Positions 48,268 to 57,709 of a stretch of 64,000 nucleotides of DNA are shown piece by piece. Made by a program: the position numbers and the translations under genes. Source of the DNA: Tricholomella constricta (Eukaryota; Basidiomycota; Agaricomycetes; Agaricales; Lyophyllaceae). The DNA lies in assembly GCA_013368375.1 (NCBI GenBank), contig JAACJP010000001.1, positions 372,001 to 436,000 of the forward strand. Direction: 5' to 3'. The stretch's first letter is position 1, and each line of letters opens with the position of its first letter. Below the pieces are notes generated by a model. It was not told the DNA's origin. It did not search any database and saw nothing but the letters and a program-made list of their open reading frames with translations.

Positions 48268-49431
48268 ATGTTCCCATCTTTTGGTCTCGTTCTCCTGCTC
48301 GGCAGCTCGTTTATTTTCGGTGGATCTGCCGCTAGGAAAGTCATCGCCGCTAATCTTCTTGCCTGGGACCTAATTTTTCTGTTCTCAGGAGGACTTGCGG
48401 GTCGGTATTGACTGACGACCAGATTGTCGCGGCCGAGAAACATTTCCAAGCGAACAAGGTTACTCCCAGCTCGTTTGCCGTCGCTGCCGCGACTATCAAG
48501 GTCTACTTCCATGTCATCAGCAAAGACACCACTGCAGCTGGGGGAAACGTTGCGTAAGTGTTGTCGACTTCTTTGCTTACCATCAGGCCAACTGAACCCC
48601 TCCATAGCGCCTCCCAGATCCAGGCTCAGATCGATGTTCTGAATGAGGATTTCGCATCGACTGGCCTCTCATATGTTCTCGCCGATACTACTCGCACCGT
48701 TAACTCCAACTGGTTTGTTAATGTCGGTCCCAGCAAGACTCTCCAGACCACAATGAAGAACGCTCTGCGCCAAGGAGGAGCCGCTGACCTCAATGTGTAC
48801 AGTGTCGGGTATGTATCTGTATAAGCAAAGCGCATGATTATCAACTCAAATATCATAGATTCCAATCTGCTGCAGACAACGGGCTCTTGGGATATGCTAC
48901 ATTCCCTTCGAGCTATGCCAGCAGACCCAAGGATGACGGTGTCGGTGTGTATACCATCATTTCCGCTCTCAGTATATCTAACTGATTACTGACAGTCCTG
49001 CTCTTCTCTTCACTTCCGGGAGGATCGACCACGAACTACAACCGTGGCCAGGTAAGGCTATAATTTCCATTCAGAAGTACATCTCCAATTCTCTTCCTCT
49101 TCCCAGACTTTGACACACGAAGTTGGTCACTGGGTCGGCCTCTACCACACCTTCCAGGGCGGATGCACAGGCGCCGGTGACTCCGTATCTGATACCCCTC
49201 CGGAGGCGTCACCTTCCAGCGGATGCCCTATCGGACGCGACACATGCTCTGGCGGCGGTGTTGACCCCATCCGTAAGGCATCCTATATCTTTCATTACAA
49301 ATTTACTGACCTATTTTTCTTCAGACAATTACATGGACTACTCTTACGACGCTTGCATGACCGAGTTCACCCCCGGCCAAGTCACCCGCCTCAAGTCCCA
49401 AATGGCCACCTACAGGAAACTCACTATTTGA
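48268..49431 (+). CDS. Secreted M43 metalloprotease, copy 2, with a defective-looking first intron
   Basis: It is a tandem paralogue of the upstream gene: signal peptide [20 protein letters not shown], then [60 protein letters not shown], and the zinc site [17 protein letters not shown] with [20 protein letters not shown]. The body is intact and ends at 49431. Exon 1 and exon 2 can be joined in frame only at AG|GAAAGT (48335/48336), the place where copy 1 has a GT donor, so the donor dinucleotide is GA. The only nearby GT (48340) has the wrong phase and leads to a stop in LRVGID. The gene also has one intron (48945-48995) absent from copy 1. It may be a recent pseudogene, use a rare GA-AG intron, or contain a sequence error. 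Confidence 0.85.
48336..48391 (+). other. Non-canonical GA-AG intron 1 of M43 copy 2
   Basis: The 5' site reads CTAG|GAAAGTC, one base from the consensus AG|GTAAGTC, with A in place of T at intron position 2. A branch-like CTAAT and a pyrimidine tract precede acceptors at 48388 or 48391. Ending at 48391 reproduces RTCG exactly as in the paralogue. Confidence 0.6.
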
Positions 49432-49711
49432 AGATGATTATTCTAGGGTACCGTTATACATAAATAAATAGGGATGAGGCCAGTCGAAGATTTAAAATGT
49501 AGCAGAATCAATATAAATTTATTTCCAATCATCCACAACTACATATCCAGTGAAGTGAGGAAAAGTCTTGTATAGTGGATTTGCCGCTTCCGCGTCCATC
49601 GTCGAATTCGGATGTGTGTTTACATTAGACGTTCCACCATAAGGCTGGATTACAGACGTCGAGAGACCAGCAGCTCAAGCTTGAAGCAAACTTTGTGAAC
49701 TTCTACACGGT

Positions 49712-50206
49712 CTACCAGAAGTCTGGAAATTTACTGATGAACCGTCGATGAGATAAATGACAGCGCGCGACAAAGCCGAGACGTACACTTTTTGCAACGA
49801 TCTTTGCAATAGAGGGACCTTCAGTCCAAGTATACTTTAGGGAGCCTCGTATTCTCTCCTCTCTTGAGCTGACAACTTTGTCTAGAGGCCGCCGTCACGC
49901 CATTAGTTGCGCTGTATGCGGAGGTTGTGGTAGGGACACACTTTTCCAGTAAAGTAAGCCCCACGCCTTCCCATGTTTCCCTTCACATTTGAATTGAGAC
50001 CGCGTGACGAGCCAGTACGAGTCCCCAATCTGCTTCTCACTCCATCGAACTTGGTGAACCTTCCTGCCAACACCCCCGTCCGGTGCGCGCGAAATGACTT
50101 CGTAGAGATTTCCGGGACGTCCAGCGAGTGATGGTGGGAGGTTGCTGGGCAGGAGCTTCTGTATTGAACGAGCGATACCAGACGACCGGATGGGTGTCCA
50201 CGACAT
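49712..50206 (-). CDS. Mitochondrial small-ribosomal-subunit protein mS34
   Basis: The protein starts MSWTPIRSSGIARSIQKLLP and continues AGRPGNLYEVISRAPDGGVG, VHQVRWSEKQIGDSYWLVTR and CEGKHGKAWGLLYWKS. The GNLYEVI, SYWLVTR and HGKAWG blocks match the MRPS34 family, whose human member reads similarly around its own HGKAWG segment. A frame-compatible intron (donor GTCCCT after WKSV) leads to REERIRGSLKYTWTEGPSIA, completing the conserved C-terminal part, with TAG at 49712-49714. If that intron is not used the protein ends near 49895. The start is 54 bp from divergent GatC, also a mitochondrial translation gene. Confidence 0.75.
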
Positions 50207-50260
50207 GATGAATCGAGGTGAAGAGAAAAATTCAAACTCAGCTACCCGTTTTCAACGCTC
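50207..50260. promoter_or_regulatory. 54-bp divergent promoter mS34 / GatC
   Basis: This is the tightest divergent pair in the window. Both products belong to mitochondrial translation. The gap contains an A-rich run (AAGAGAAAAA at 50221-50230) and no TATA box. Confidence 0.5.
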
Positions 50261-50734
50261 ATGTGGGCTGCTCAGCGATGCCTCCGGCGACCGCGACACG
50301 TCGCCTTTGTGAATGCAGCTCGTCCCCGTCGACGTTTGTTGCACGTGAAGCACGAGACGGATGAATGTGGAATTCCACTTAAGCCCACTTGGTCTGTTCA
50401 CGAACTGCTATCGTCATACCCGAAACCGATTCTACCATCAACAACTCTCACACGGCTTCATGAACTCTCAGCTCTCATCCCGCCAGCAGAAGGGACATTG
50501 AAGCATGTAGAACTGAAAGAGGAGATGGAGGAACTTATCAGGCTGGTTGAGGCTGTGAAACTAGTCGACACGGAAGGCGTCCATCCCACAAGCCACCGTG
50601 CTAAGGACGGAGACACCCCGGATCAGAACTTGTCCTCACTCGAGGGAGAACCATCTGGAGGGGACTTGCTGCGGCATGCATCGCGTACATTGGACGGCTT
50701 CTACATCGTAGATTCGGACAGGAAACGCTTCTAG
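50261..50734 (+). CDS. Mitochondrial glutamyl-tRNA(Gln) amidotransferase subunit C (GatC-like)
   Basis: GatC is the small stabilising subunit of the amidotransferase that converts Glu-tRNA(Gln) to Gln-tRNA(Gln) in mitochondria. The intronless 157-residue frame begins with an Arg-rich presequence (MWAAQRCLRRPRHVAFVNAA). The GatC signature is a two-helix region (TTLTRLHELSALIPPAEG, KEEMEELIRLVEAVKLVDTE) followed by GVHPTS and the C-terminal GGDLLRHASRTLDGFYIVDS. VDTEGV and DLL-x4-R-x3-FYIV correspond to human GATC. Some fungi use GatF instead, so presence of GatC is informative. Stop at 50732-50734. Confidence 0.75.
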   Translation: MWAAQRCLRRPRHVAFVNAARPRRRLLHVKHETDECGIPLKPTWSVHELLSSYPKPILPSTTLTRLHELSALIPPAEGTLKHVELKEEMEELIRLVEAVKLVDTEGVHPTSHRAKDGDTPDQNLSSLEGEPSGGDLLRHASRTLDGFYIVDSDRKRF

Positions 50735-50980
50735 GCCAAGCGAATACAAGGATTTTCACGATAGCAAAATATAGAAGGAGGTTTGGAGGAGGTGGAGATA
50801 GCCATGGTTGTGGCTTGATCTTTCAAGGATTGAGTCGCTTGTATATTCTCTTAGGTATCAAGACCGCTGCAAAATCTCGAAATCCTTGATCAGGGACCAT
50901 CTTCTCCAAATCATCAGGATGTCAGCTCAGGGATTGCCAATCAAGAGAATGGGCCCAGCCCCAGCCACTGAAGTTGCCAA

Positions 50981-51707
50981 CTACGGAGGAGTAACAAGGG
51001 CCCCATGCCCACCTGTTGATCCAAACCCACCTGCACCTCGAATAGTCTCATCAAGGTCCTGACGAAAATCGTTTCAGTCGTGCTTCGTGCTTTGAATCGA
51101 GGGTAAAATGGATGCTCACATCAACCTCCAGAACCTCTGGGGTATAGATTCTTTCAATAATTAGTTGAGCTATCCTATCACCCTCTTCCACTGGTGGACA
51201 CGCGTCAGGGATATGGCAAAAAGGGACAAGCTGACAATAACCTTGGAAGTCTTTGTCCGAGAGATTAAACAGTAGAACAAATACAACACCTCGATAGTCA
51301 GCATCGATAACACCAGCTCCGGTGTCGATCATGAACTTTGAGGCTGTTCAACAATCTGGTCAGGTGTTGAAAATTAAGAAATTGGTGTGTACGAACCAAG
51401 CCCACTCCGTGGTGCGACGCGACCGTATGTACCTGGTGGCACAGCGACGGATATTTGCGTGTCTACCAACGCCTTGCCATGGGCAGGTATGACTTTCTTC
51501 TCGGCACTTGATGGGTGGTGATCTCCTGTACTCCGCCAATTGACATGCGGCTTACCTGTAGAGGTCATATCCAGCAGAGAGTGGGGAACCACGCGTCGGA
51601 AGTTTTGCTTTCTCCGAGAGACGCTTGATTAACAGGTTCGAGAGAGGCGCAAGACTGGGATCCGGGGACATTTTCCTCTTCTTGAGCTGTGGGGTATCGT
51701 CCGACAT
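50981..51707 (-). CDS. DUT1: dUTP pyrophosphatase
   Basis: It hydrolyses dUTP to dUMP and pyrophosphate, keeping uracil out of DNA. The start at 51705-51707 gives [20 protein letters not shown], a short basic leader. All five dUTPase motifs appear in order: [76 protein letters not shown]; and [18 protein letters not shown]. The C-terminus GHGALVTPP ends at TAG 50981-50983. Introns of ordinary size join motifs in phase. It is convergent with GatC and divergent from an SQ-rich gene. Confidence 0.94.
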
Positions 51708-52054
51708 GGAGAAAGACAGGAGGTATGCGCGTCGATCGGAGTTGAAATACTCTTGAAGAGCGTGTCAACTCCGCGTATAGAAATCATCATGCTACATAGT
51801 CATAAGTAACACGTTTCGTTCTTTGAATTCATTTCCCTACCATTCAAGCGCACCACCGACGATGCCGCACGCGTCATCGCTAATAAACCCTTTCTTGTAC
51901 AATTTTGGGGGCGCGCGCTTATTTAGTGTGTGAGGCCTTCGCTTGCCGAACCATCCCAGGACGTGTTAACTCCGCTGCAAAGTTTGAACTCCGCTCATCT
52001 TGCTTCATCATATGCCAATGCACAGTGACTGCCACCAACTGGACACGCGCCAAC
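51708..52054. other. Intergenic region, divergent DUT1 / SQ-rich gene
   Basis: This 347-bp region holds both promoters. The reading frame of the SQ-rich gene stays open upstream to 51905 but without an ATG, so that part is taken as leader. No MluI-cell-cycle-box (ACGCGT) was seen; a related ACACGCG occurs at 52043-52049. Confidence 0.4.
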
Positions 52055-53707
52055 ATGTCATACGCAGGCGAGGAACCCATTACCAGCTTTTTTAATCGTG
52101 TCAGCTCGCGCGAAAAGCGCAAGGAATCTCCAGCTATTCGAAAACGGAAACGATTCCAGGCGGGCACGGAAGCAAATACCTCTTCTACCAGTGGTAAGAA
52201 GCCCAAGGTCCAGAAGAAACTAGTCCTTCATGATATAGCGCGAAATAGAGGAATTCCGGACATTGCCAAGGTGGCAGTCTCATGTCGAGATACTGCTGAA
52301 GGCTCTGTTCTAGGCCGAACTGACTCGTTGGTCTCAATCCCACGGGAATCCTCGACGACACCACCACCGGTCGAAACATTATCACGAGCGGGGTCGGCAA
52401 CTACGTCTCGCATCCAGGATAACAATCCTCACCCAACACCCATGACGGCACGCCAACCTGGTTTGCTCCATGCATCGGACTTCCTCCAGACGCCGCCTCC
52501 TACTATACTACAGACGAAGAAGAAAGTTTCACATCTTTCAGAGAATCTGCAAATTATCAAGCCATCGCCGAATACTCCTACTCCAAGGATTTCGACGAAC
52601 CTTCTCCCCACGCCTGCTACTATGGCCCGCCGTCACCGCAGTCGGGCCGACGACGCCATTGACCATGAGCCATCAAGCTCCCCAGATATGTTTTCGTATT
52701 TGCAACCGAGCGCCTTGAATTCAGGTGATAAGTTTGTTCGTCCCGGCGTCAAAGAGCCGCTGTCTAGAACGGAAGCGGACGGGTCACAGTCGGATGATTG
52801 CGATGATAATCGTCCTTCGCTCACCGAATCTCAGAAGTCAATACCTTCATCCCAATCTCAGAATGACGGCTTCAAAAATGTTTCATCCCTTCGACATTCT
52901 ACTCGAAATCGTCCAGAACCGTCCACTTCTCGACAATCACCTGTTTTTCGAATACCCCATTTACCTAAGGACCTCACTGTAGCGACATCTTCGTCGGTCA
53001 AAGCCTCCCGCATCGAGGATAAAGACGGTTATGAGTTTGTACACTCTTCACAGAGTCAGCATATGCTGCCTTTCCACGTATCTCCTCGCAAGGATCGTAG
53101 CCTGACCGGATACTCGTACTCTTCTTCACCAATACGAGAAGGCGCCACAACCTCCCCTATTGAGGAAGTTATACCAAGCTCCCAAAGCCAAACTGAGGAC
53201 GAACTTGACGTATCAAAGAGGATATCTGATTACCTCCATCGCATGCCGCCGATGGAGCGTACATCAATAGACGAGTACGTCGTTGACATTCTTTCAAAAC
53301 AACAATCTCGATTTTTGTACAGGCGGTTGCCTTCAAGCCATTTTGACTGGCGTACATCTGCTCCCATACTATCGCAACAGGCATCGCAGGATGAAGGACA
53401 GTGTCTTGCCCACGTGCACGAAACTGTGAACGACGAGGTCATGCAGGAAAAATACAGCTTGGATCTGCCATTACCAGAATCAGGTTTTGCGACGGAGGAT
53501 GAGTCAGACAACGAAGATGACGCTGCCATTCCCGATGTTCACTGCTCATCATCGGTGCCTCAACACCTTAGTGCCGCGAACGACACGCAGTCGCAGGAGT
53601 TGGTGGAATACCCTAGTTCCTTGCCGGACGTGGTCAAAGAGTTTCACGATATGTTTGGGGATGGGGTTGGGAGTTACCCTGACGATTTTCCCATGTCTCT
53701 GCGATAG
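52055..53707 (+). CDS. Unknown disordered protein with PIP-box-like N-terminus and many SQ motifs
   Basis: This is a single-exon 550-residue frame. I do not recognise a family. The N-terminus MSYAGEEPITSFFNRVSSRE contains PITSFF, close to a PCNA-interacting-peptide box but with Glu where Gln is usual. A strongly basic stretch follows (REKRKESPAIRKRKRF). The rest is Ser/Pro-rich and carries repeated SSQSQ units (IPSSQSQNDG, VHSSQSQHML, IPSSQSQTED) among numerous SQ dipeptides, the preferred ATM/ATR kinase sites. A more ordered part occurs near VSKRISDYLHRMPPMERTSI and SHFDWRTSAPIL, and the C-terminus is acidic. The neighbour DUT1 is a replication-linked gene. A DNA-replication or damage role is a hypothesis only. 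Confidence 0.8.
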   Translation: MSYAGEEPITSFFNRVSSREKRKESPAIRKRKRFQAGTEANTSSTSGKKPKVQKKLVLHDIARNRGIPDIAKVAVSCRDTAEGSVLGRTDSLVSIPRESSTTPPPVETLSRAGSATTSRIQDNNPHPTPMTARQPGLLHASDFLQTPPPTILQTKKKVSHLSENLQIIKPSPNTPTPRISTNLLPTPATMARRHRSRADDAIDHEPSSSPDMFSYLQPSALNSGDKFVRPGVKEPLSRTEADGSQSDDCDDNRPSLTESQKSIPSSQSQNDGFKNVSSLRHSTRNRPEPSTSRQSPVFRIPHLPKDLTVATSSSVKASRIEDKDGYEFVHSSQSQHMLPFHVSPRKDRSLTGYSYSSSPIREGATTSPIEEVIPSSQSQTEDELDVSKRISDYLHRMPPMERTSIDEYVVDILSKQQSRFLYRRLPSSHFDWRTSAPILSQQASQDEGQCLAHVHETVNDEVMQEKYSLDLPLPESGFATEDESDNEDDAAIPDVHCSSSVPQHLSAANDTQSQELVEYPSSLPDVVKEFHDMFGDGVGSYPDDFPMSLR

Positions 53708-53853
53708 GATATAGAATCTATAGGCGCGTGAACGGGTAACATCCGCGATGTGACTCAAATCACGAAATGTTCACGTGCTTTGGTCACACTCACAATCTTA
53801 TCTCCGCTCGGAACTTGCGTTGTAACTTCCATTTCAACTCCCCCCTGCAAGCC

Positions 53854-55323
53854 ATGGTTGGAAGACTTCAGAACAAGGCATGTGCACCGATCTACTTGAT
53901 CTGCACGCAAGGTTGACCATAAATCCGACTACCACAGGTCGCACTGGTCACAGGTGCCGGATCGTGAGTGTCATTGAATGGACGCGATGTTGAGCCCCGG
54001 ACTGAGTGATCATCGTCCAATGCACAGAGGCATCGGATTGGAATCATCCATTCTATTCGCGCAGGAGGGCGCGAATGTTTTACTCGTGGATATCAACCTT
54101 GAGGCGGCTGAGAAGGGGGCGGCGTTGATCAACGAGCGTTTCCCAAACGTCAAGGCTCTGGCGGCCAAAGCCGATGTTGGTAAGGAGCAGGATGTGAAAG
54201 ATGCTGTTGACAGAGCCGTCAAGGAGCTTGGAAGACTCGATGTCATGGTGGGGTCCAAATTCACCATGTTATACTTGTCTTCTGACACAAGCATGCTGGG
54301 ATTTGCAGTTTAACAACGCCGGTCAGCCCGATTCTTTAATCTGTCCTGATGGGTTCGAATATTGACCATGTTGTCTCTATCCTGACAGGTATCATGCACT
54401 CAGCAGACGACAATGCCCTGAACACAGAGGAGCACATCTGGGACCTGACCATGCAGATCAACCTCAAGGGTGTCTGGTGGGGCTGTAAGTATGCCATTCA
54501 GGCGATGCGTGCAAATCCCGTAGATGAGGCCAAGGGGTTACAAACTGGCGGAAGCATCATCAACACTGCGAGTTTCGTTGCCCTGGTCGGAGCGGCGACG
54601 CCCCAGCTGGCATGTACGGTATTCTGTCCTGTCTGCGGGTAGTCCTCCAATCAGCTGATACCCTTTTTGCCTGGCAGATACTGCATCCAAGGTGGGAGAT
54701 TCATTCAGGCTCTCCTTTGTACCGCCTGCTGGATCTCATCTTTCTTTCAGGGTGGCGTTCTCGCGATGACCCGCGAACTGGCGATGGTGCACGCCAGGGA
54801 AGGCATCCGCCTTAACTCTCTTTGCCCGTGAGTTACAGCCTTCAAAGGTCCTTGCACTCCCTCTAAAGGCCTCGGTACTTACAGAGGCCCGTTAAAAACT
54901 CGTGAGATTCACAAATGGTAATCTCGTATATGCGCCCTAACTTTGACAACCACGACAAGCACTCCTTATGGATTTTCTGGACACCCAGGAGAAACGCGAC
55001 CGGCGCTTGGTTCACCTTCCCATGGGCAGGTTCGGTGAAGCTGTTGAACTCGCCAAGGCTGCCTTGTTCCGTATGTTCTTCAAGTCACTACATGAGCGCA
55101 CATTAACGATCCTGATCCCTTATAGTCGCTAGCGACGATAGCAGCTACATGACTGTAAGTCCTTTCTTGACGTCTTCTCGGGGTTCAGACTGGATGGTTT
55201 CCTGATGATCGACCTTTCAATCCGCAGGGCACCGATTTCAAGGTCGACGGAGGACTTACTTCCGCCTACGTTACGCCAACTGGAGAGCCTGCGCTTCCTC
55301 CGCCACGGAGTTTGATCAAATAA
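53854..55323 (+). CDS. Short-chain dehydrogenase/reductase (SDR, classical type)
   Basis: It is an NAD(P)-dependent oxidoreductase of unknown substrate. Spliced sequence: MVGRLQNKVALVTGAGSGIG (TGxxxGIG cofactor motif), EGANVLLVDINLEAAEKGAA (Asp after strand 2 favours NAD), LDVMFNNAGIMHSADD (NNAG), GGSIINTASFVALVGAATPQ (catalytic Ser region), LAYTASKGGVLAMTRELAMV (YxxxK) and LNSLCPGPLKTPL. The C-terminus VDGGLTSAYVTPTGEPALPP ends at TAA 55321-55323. The first intron (53878-53937) starts with GC, not GT, and is required by phase. Several short introns interrupt the rest. Confidence 0.9.
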
Positions 55324-55579
55324 ATTCAGTCAGACTGCCGAATAAGTTTCTTTATGATACCGTGTTCACGAATTTCGATGTCTGGTTCCGTTTCAAATAT
55401 ATCCCGTTTATTGGAAGAGCAATACTGGCATCAGTTATGGATCTCAGGCTCGTAGGATGATATACTAATTATACCAAACGAAGGAATAAACTGGCCTTCG
55501 AACCTCGAACTTAAATAATGATACATGGATGGATCGTATTCATAGGTGTGAAGAGCCAAATGGATGACAGGTCTCCGGA

Positions 55580-56415
55580 TCAGGAAGATTTCGCCGCCGC
55601 CGCACGTTTCTTGTCGCCCTGGGCCTTCCGGATCTTCGTGATTTCCTTGCCGATCTCGTTGTTGATGCGTTTATGCATCTCGGGCCTGTAGCCAAGCGCA
55701 AACAGGATCTCGAGGTGAACAAAGAAGGGAGCAAGGACGACAGCTGTAAACAACAACAAAAGTTTCAAATTAGCATGCAGGATTCGGCATTTTGGCTTAC
55801 CGCCAACTAGGTTGTCCAGGAGAGCCGGGGCGCGTTTCTCCGCAAGACCGTGGCCAAGAAACTGAGCGATCCATGATACACCGTGGAGGAGAGCGGCCTT
55901 GGAAATATGGCCAGCGCCTTTGGAGTAGGCGGTTGCTGTCAGGAGAGACAGTACCATCTGGGGCATATAGAGTATCTGCAAGCGACGGATGGTACAAGAG
56001 GACATGTAATGGATAGAATATATACATACCGCGGCTACAGGCTCAAGAAGGAGGTAATAAGCGAGATATGATCCGGCATGGATGGCCGAGAGGTTCAGGT
56101 CGAAGTGAAGATAGTCGTTAATGGTATAATGGACTTCGGGAAGGAACGACGGAACCGGTAATTCAGCGACCAAGACCTGGAATGTCCTGAGGAGAGAAGA
56201 AATTGCATCAGGATCTCAAGGAGATCGATTGGTGTCAAAGAGCGCCTACCATAGCAGAAGAGGTACACAGAGTATATGTATGAGGACGTTGATGCGGTTG
56301 GAGTGGTAGGCGCCGTAGAAGGCCAACTTGAGGAGGTTTGTGTGAAGGAGAACAAAGTATGGAAAGCGACGGACAGTACCTGTGAGTTGACATCGAAAAG
56401 CTGGGAGAAGGCCAT
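55580..56415 (-). CDS. MPO1: MPO1-type 2-hydroxy fatty acid dioxygenase (DUF962)
   Basis: Mpo1 (yeast YGL010w) is an iron(II)-dependent ER enzyme that alpha-oxidises 2-hydroxy fatty acids during phytosphingosine breakdown. The model starts MAFSQLFDVNSQLAFYGAYH at 56413-56415, then SNRINVLIHILCVPLLLWTF, LNLSAIHAGSYLAYYLLLEP, GVSWIAQFLGHGLAEKRAPA and LLDNLVGAVVLAPFFVHLEI. Conserved His residues in YH, LIH, GH and VH match the metal-binding set of the family. Several hydrophobic helices fit an ER membrane protein. A basic C-terminal tail ends KRAAAAKSS, stop 55580-55582; its last residues resemble neither KDEL nor a strong peroxisomal signal. Introns are in phase. Confidence 0.87.
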
Positions 56416-56615
56416 GGTAGCGGATAACGTTTAGCACTGGAGAGCCGGGTCATTTATACCGACTGCCATTTGTTGCCATAAACATATGATGGTGGTCTGC
56501 CTAAAGTGGAACATCTGATCGTGACATGTCTCCACGTTGAACCACGTGACTCCACACCACTTTCAAGCTTCAAGTTATTCTCGAACTCCTTCATACTCCA
56601 CTTTATCCATTATTC

Positions 56616-57478
56616 ATGGTTCGGTCAACCATTATTGCGAGAGCCTCAGATGCCCTGCCTCTAGCTGCCAGTGTAGACGACGAACAGGTGCGTTCCAAAG
56701 ACCTCAAACCCATATAACTAATTGACGTGTCGCCCTTTCAGACAGAGCTTTCCCTGCAGGAACATAAGCAGCAATCCAAGGTTATATTCCGACGCATTAC
56801 GCCCAACTCTGAGCCCCGCTGCTCGATTGAGAGCGGTCAATATACACTGCAGTACGTATCATCAAAGTTAAGACCTCAGGTTTCGCTGAACCGTCCACCC
56901 TCAGTTACCTCATAGCAGATAATGTTGTATTTCTGACGATAGCCGATAAGTCGTATCCTCGAAAACTGTCTTTCTCGTATCTAGACGAGCTGTCGAAGGA
57001 GTTTGCAACCACCTACGGGCCCAGAGTTGAGGCGGCCCGTAGGCCATACGCATTTGTCGGCTTCGGTAAGTCGCCACTCTTCCACCACACCATTCAATGC
57101 GCTCACCTTTGCGTAGATACGTTTATGTCGAAGACGGCCCGCCTCTATCGTGATACGCGGACTGCAACTGCAAGCTCTGGCCTCGATAGACTGAATGATG
57201 ACCTACAAGACGTGACGAGGATTATGACGAAAAACATGGAAGAGCTGTTGTGGCGAGGGGACTCACTTGACCGTAAGTTCGCGACGAGTATAAATTGTCA
57301 CCTTGCCTTATTGATGCATGCAGGGATGTCGCATTTATCGACGTCACTGCGTTCCGAGTCGGAAAAGTATCGCAAAGCGGCACGAAACATCAATTTCAAC
57401 GCCATGCTGCGCCAATACGCACCACTGGGTGCTATTGGACTAATCATCATCATCTTATTATACTGGAGATTTGGATGA
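56616..57478 (+). CDS. SEC22: R-SNARE SEC22
   Basis: It is a v-SNARE of ER-Golgi transport. It begins MVRSTIIARASDALPLAASV, a longin domain that continues VIFRRITPNSEPRCSIESGQ, HYLIADNVVFLTIADKSYPR and LDELSKEFATTYGPRVEAAR. The SNARE helix has the zero-layer Arg in the span LQDVTRIMTKNMEELLWRGD, and after DRMSHLSTSLRSESEKYRKA comes a C-terminal anchor, YAPLGAIGLIIIILLYWRFG. TGA is at 57476-57478. Introns at about 56689-56740, 56852-56905, 57066-57116 and 57272-57324 join in phase. The gene is divergent from MPO1, with 200 bp between start codons containing a CACGTG hexamer. Confidence 0.93.
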
Positions 57479-57709
57479 TACCTGTACTTGAAGCCTTTTT
57501 TATTTTACCTGATTGCCTTTAGTGACTTGTGTTGTTTTAATTTTATCTTGATCGGAACTCGGCGCGAGGCCGCACCTGGCGGCGCATAAAGGTCAATTCA
57601 GGTGAATTCTCACATTTCTATTGCTTCCTCTGGGTTAAGGGCTGTGAAGCCCACAGTATATACCTCCTCTCCATCATCTCCTCCAGATACAGCCTTCAAA
57701 TTTGAAGTC

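Noticed and set aside
54340..54370. GGTTCGA matches suggesting a tRNA B-box here and at a few other places
   Set aside because: The surrounding sequence does not fold into a tRNA cloverleaf, and the full B-box consensus is not met.
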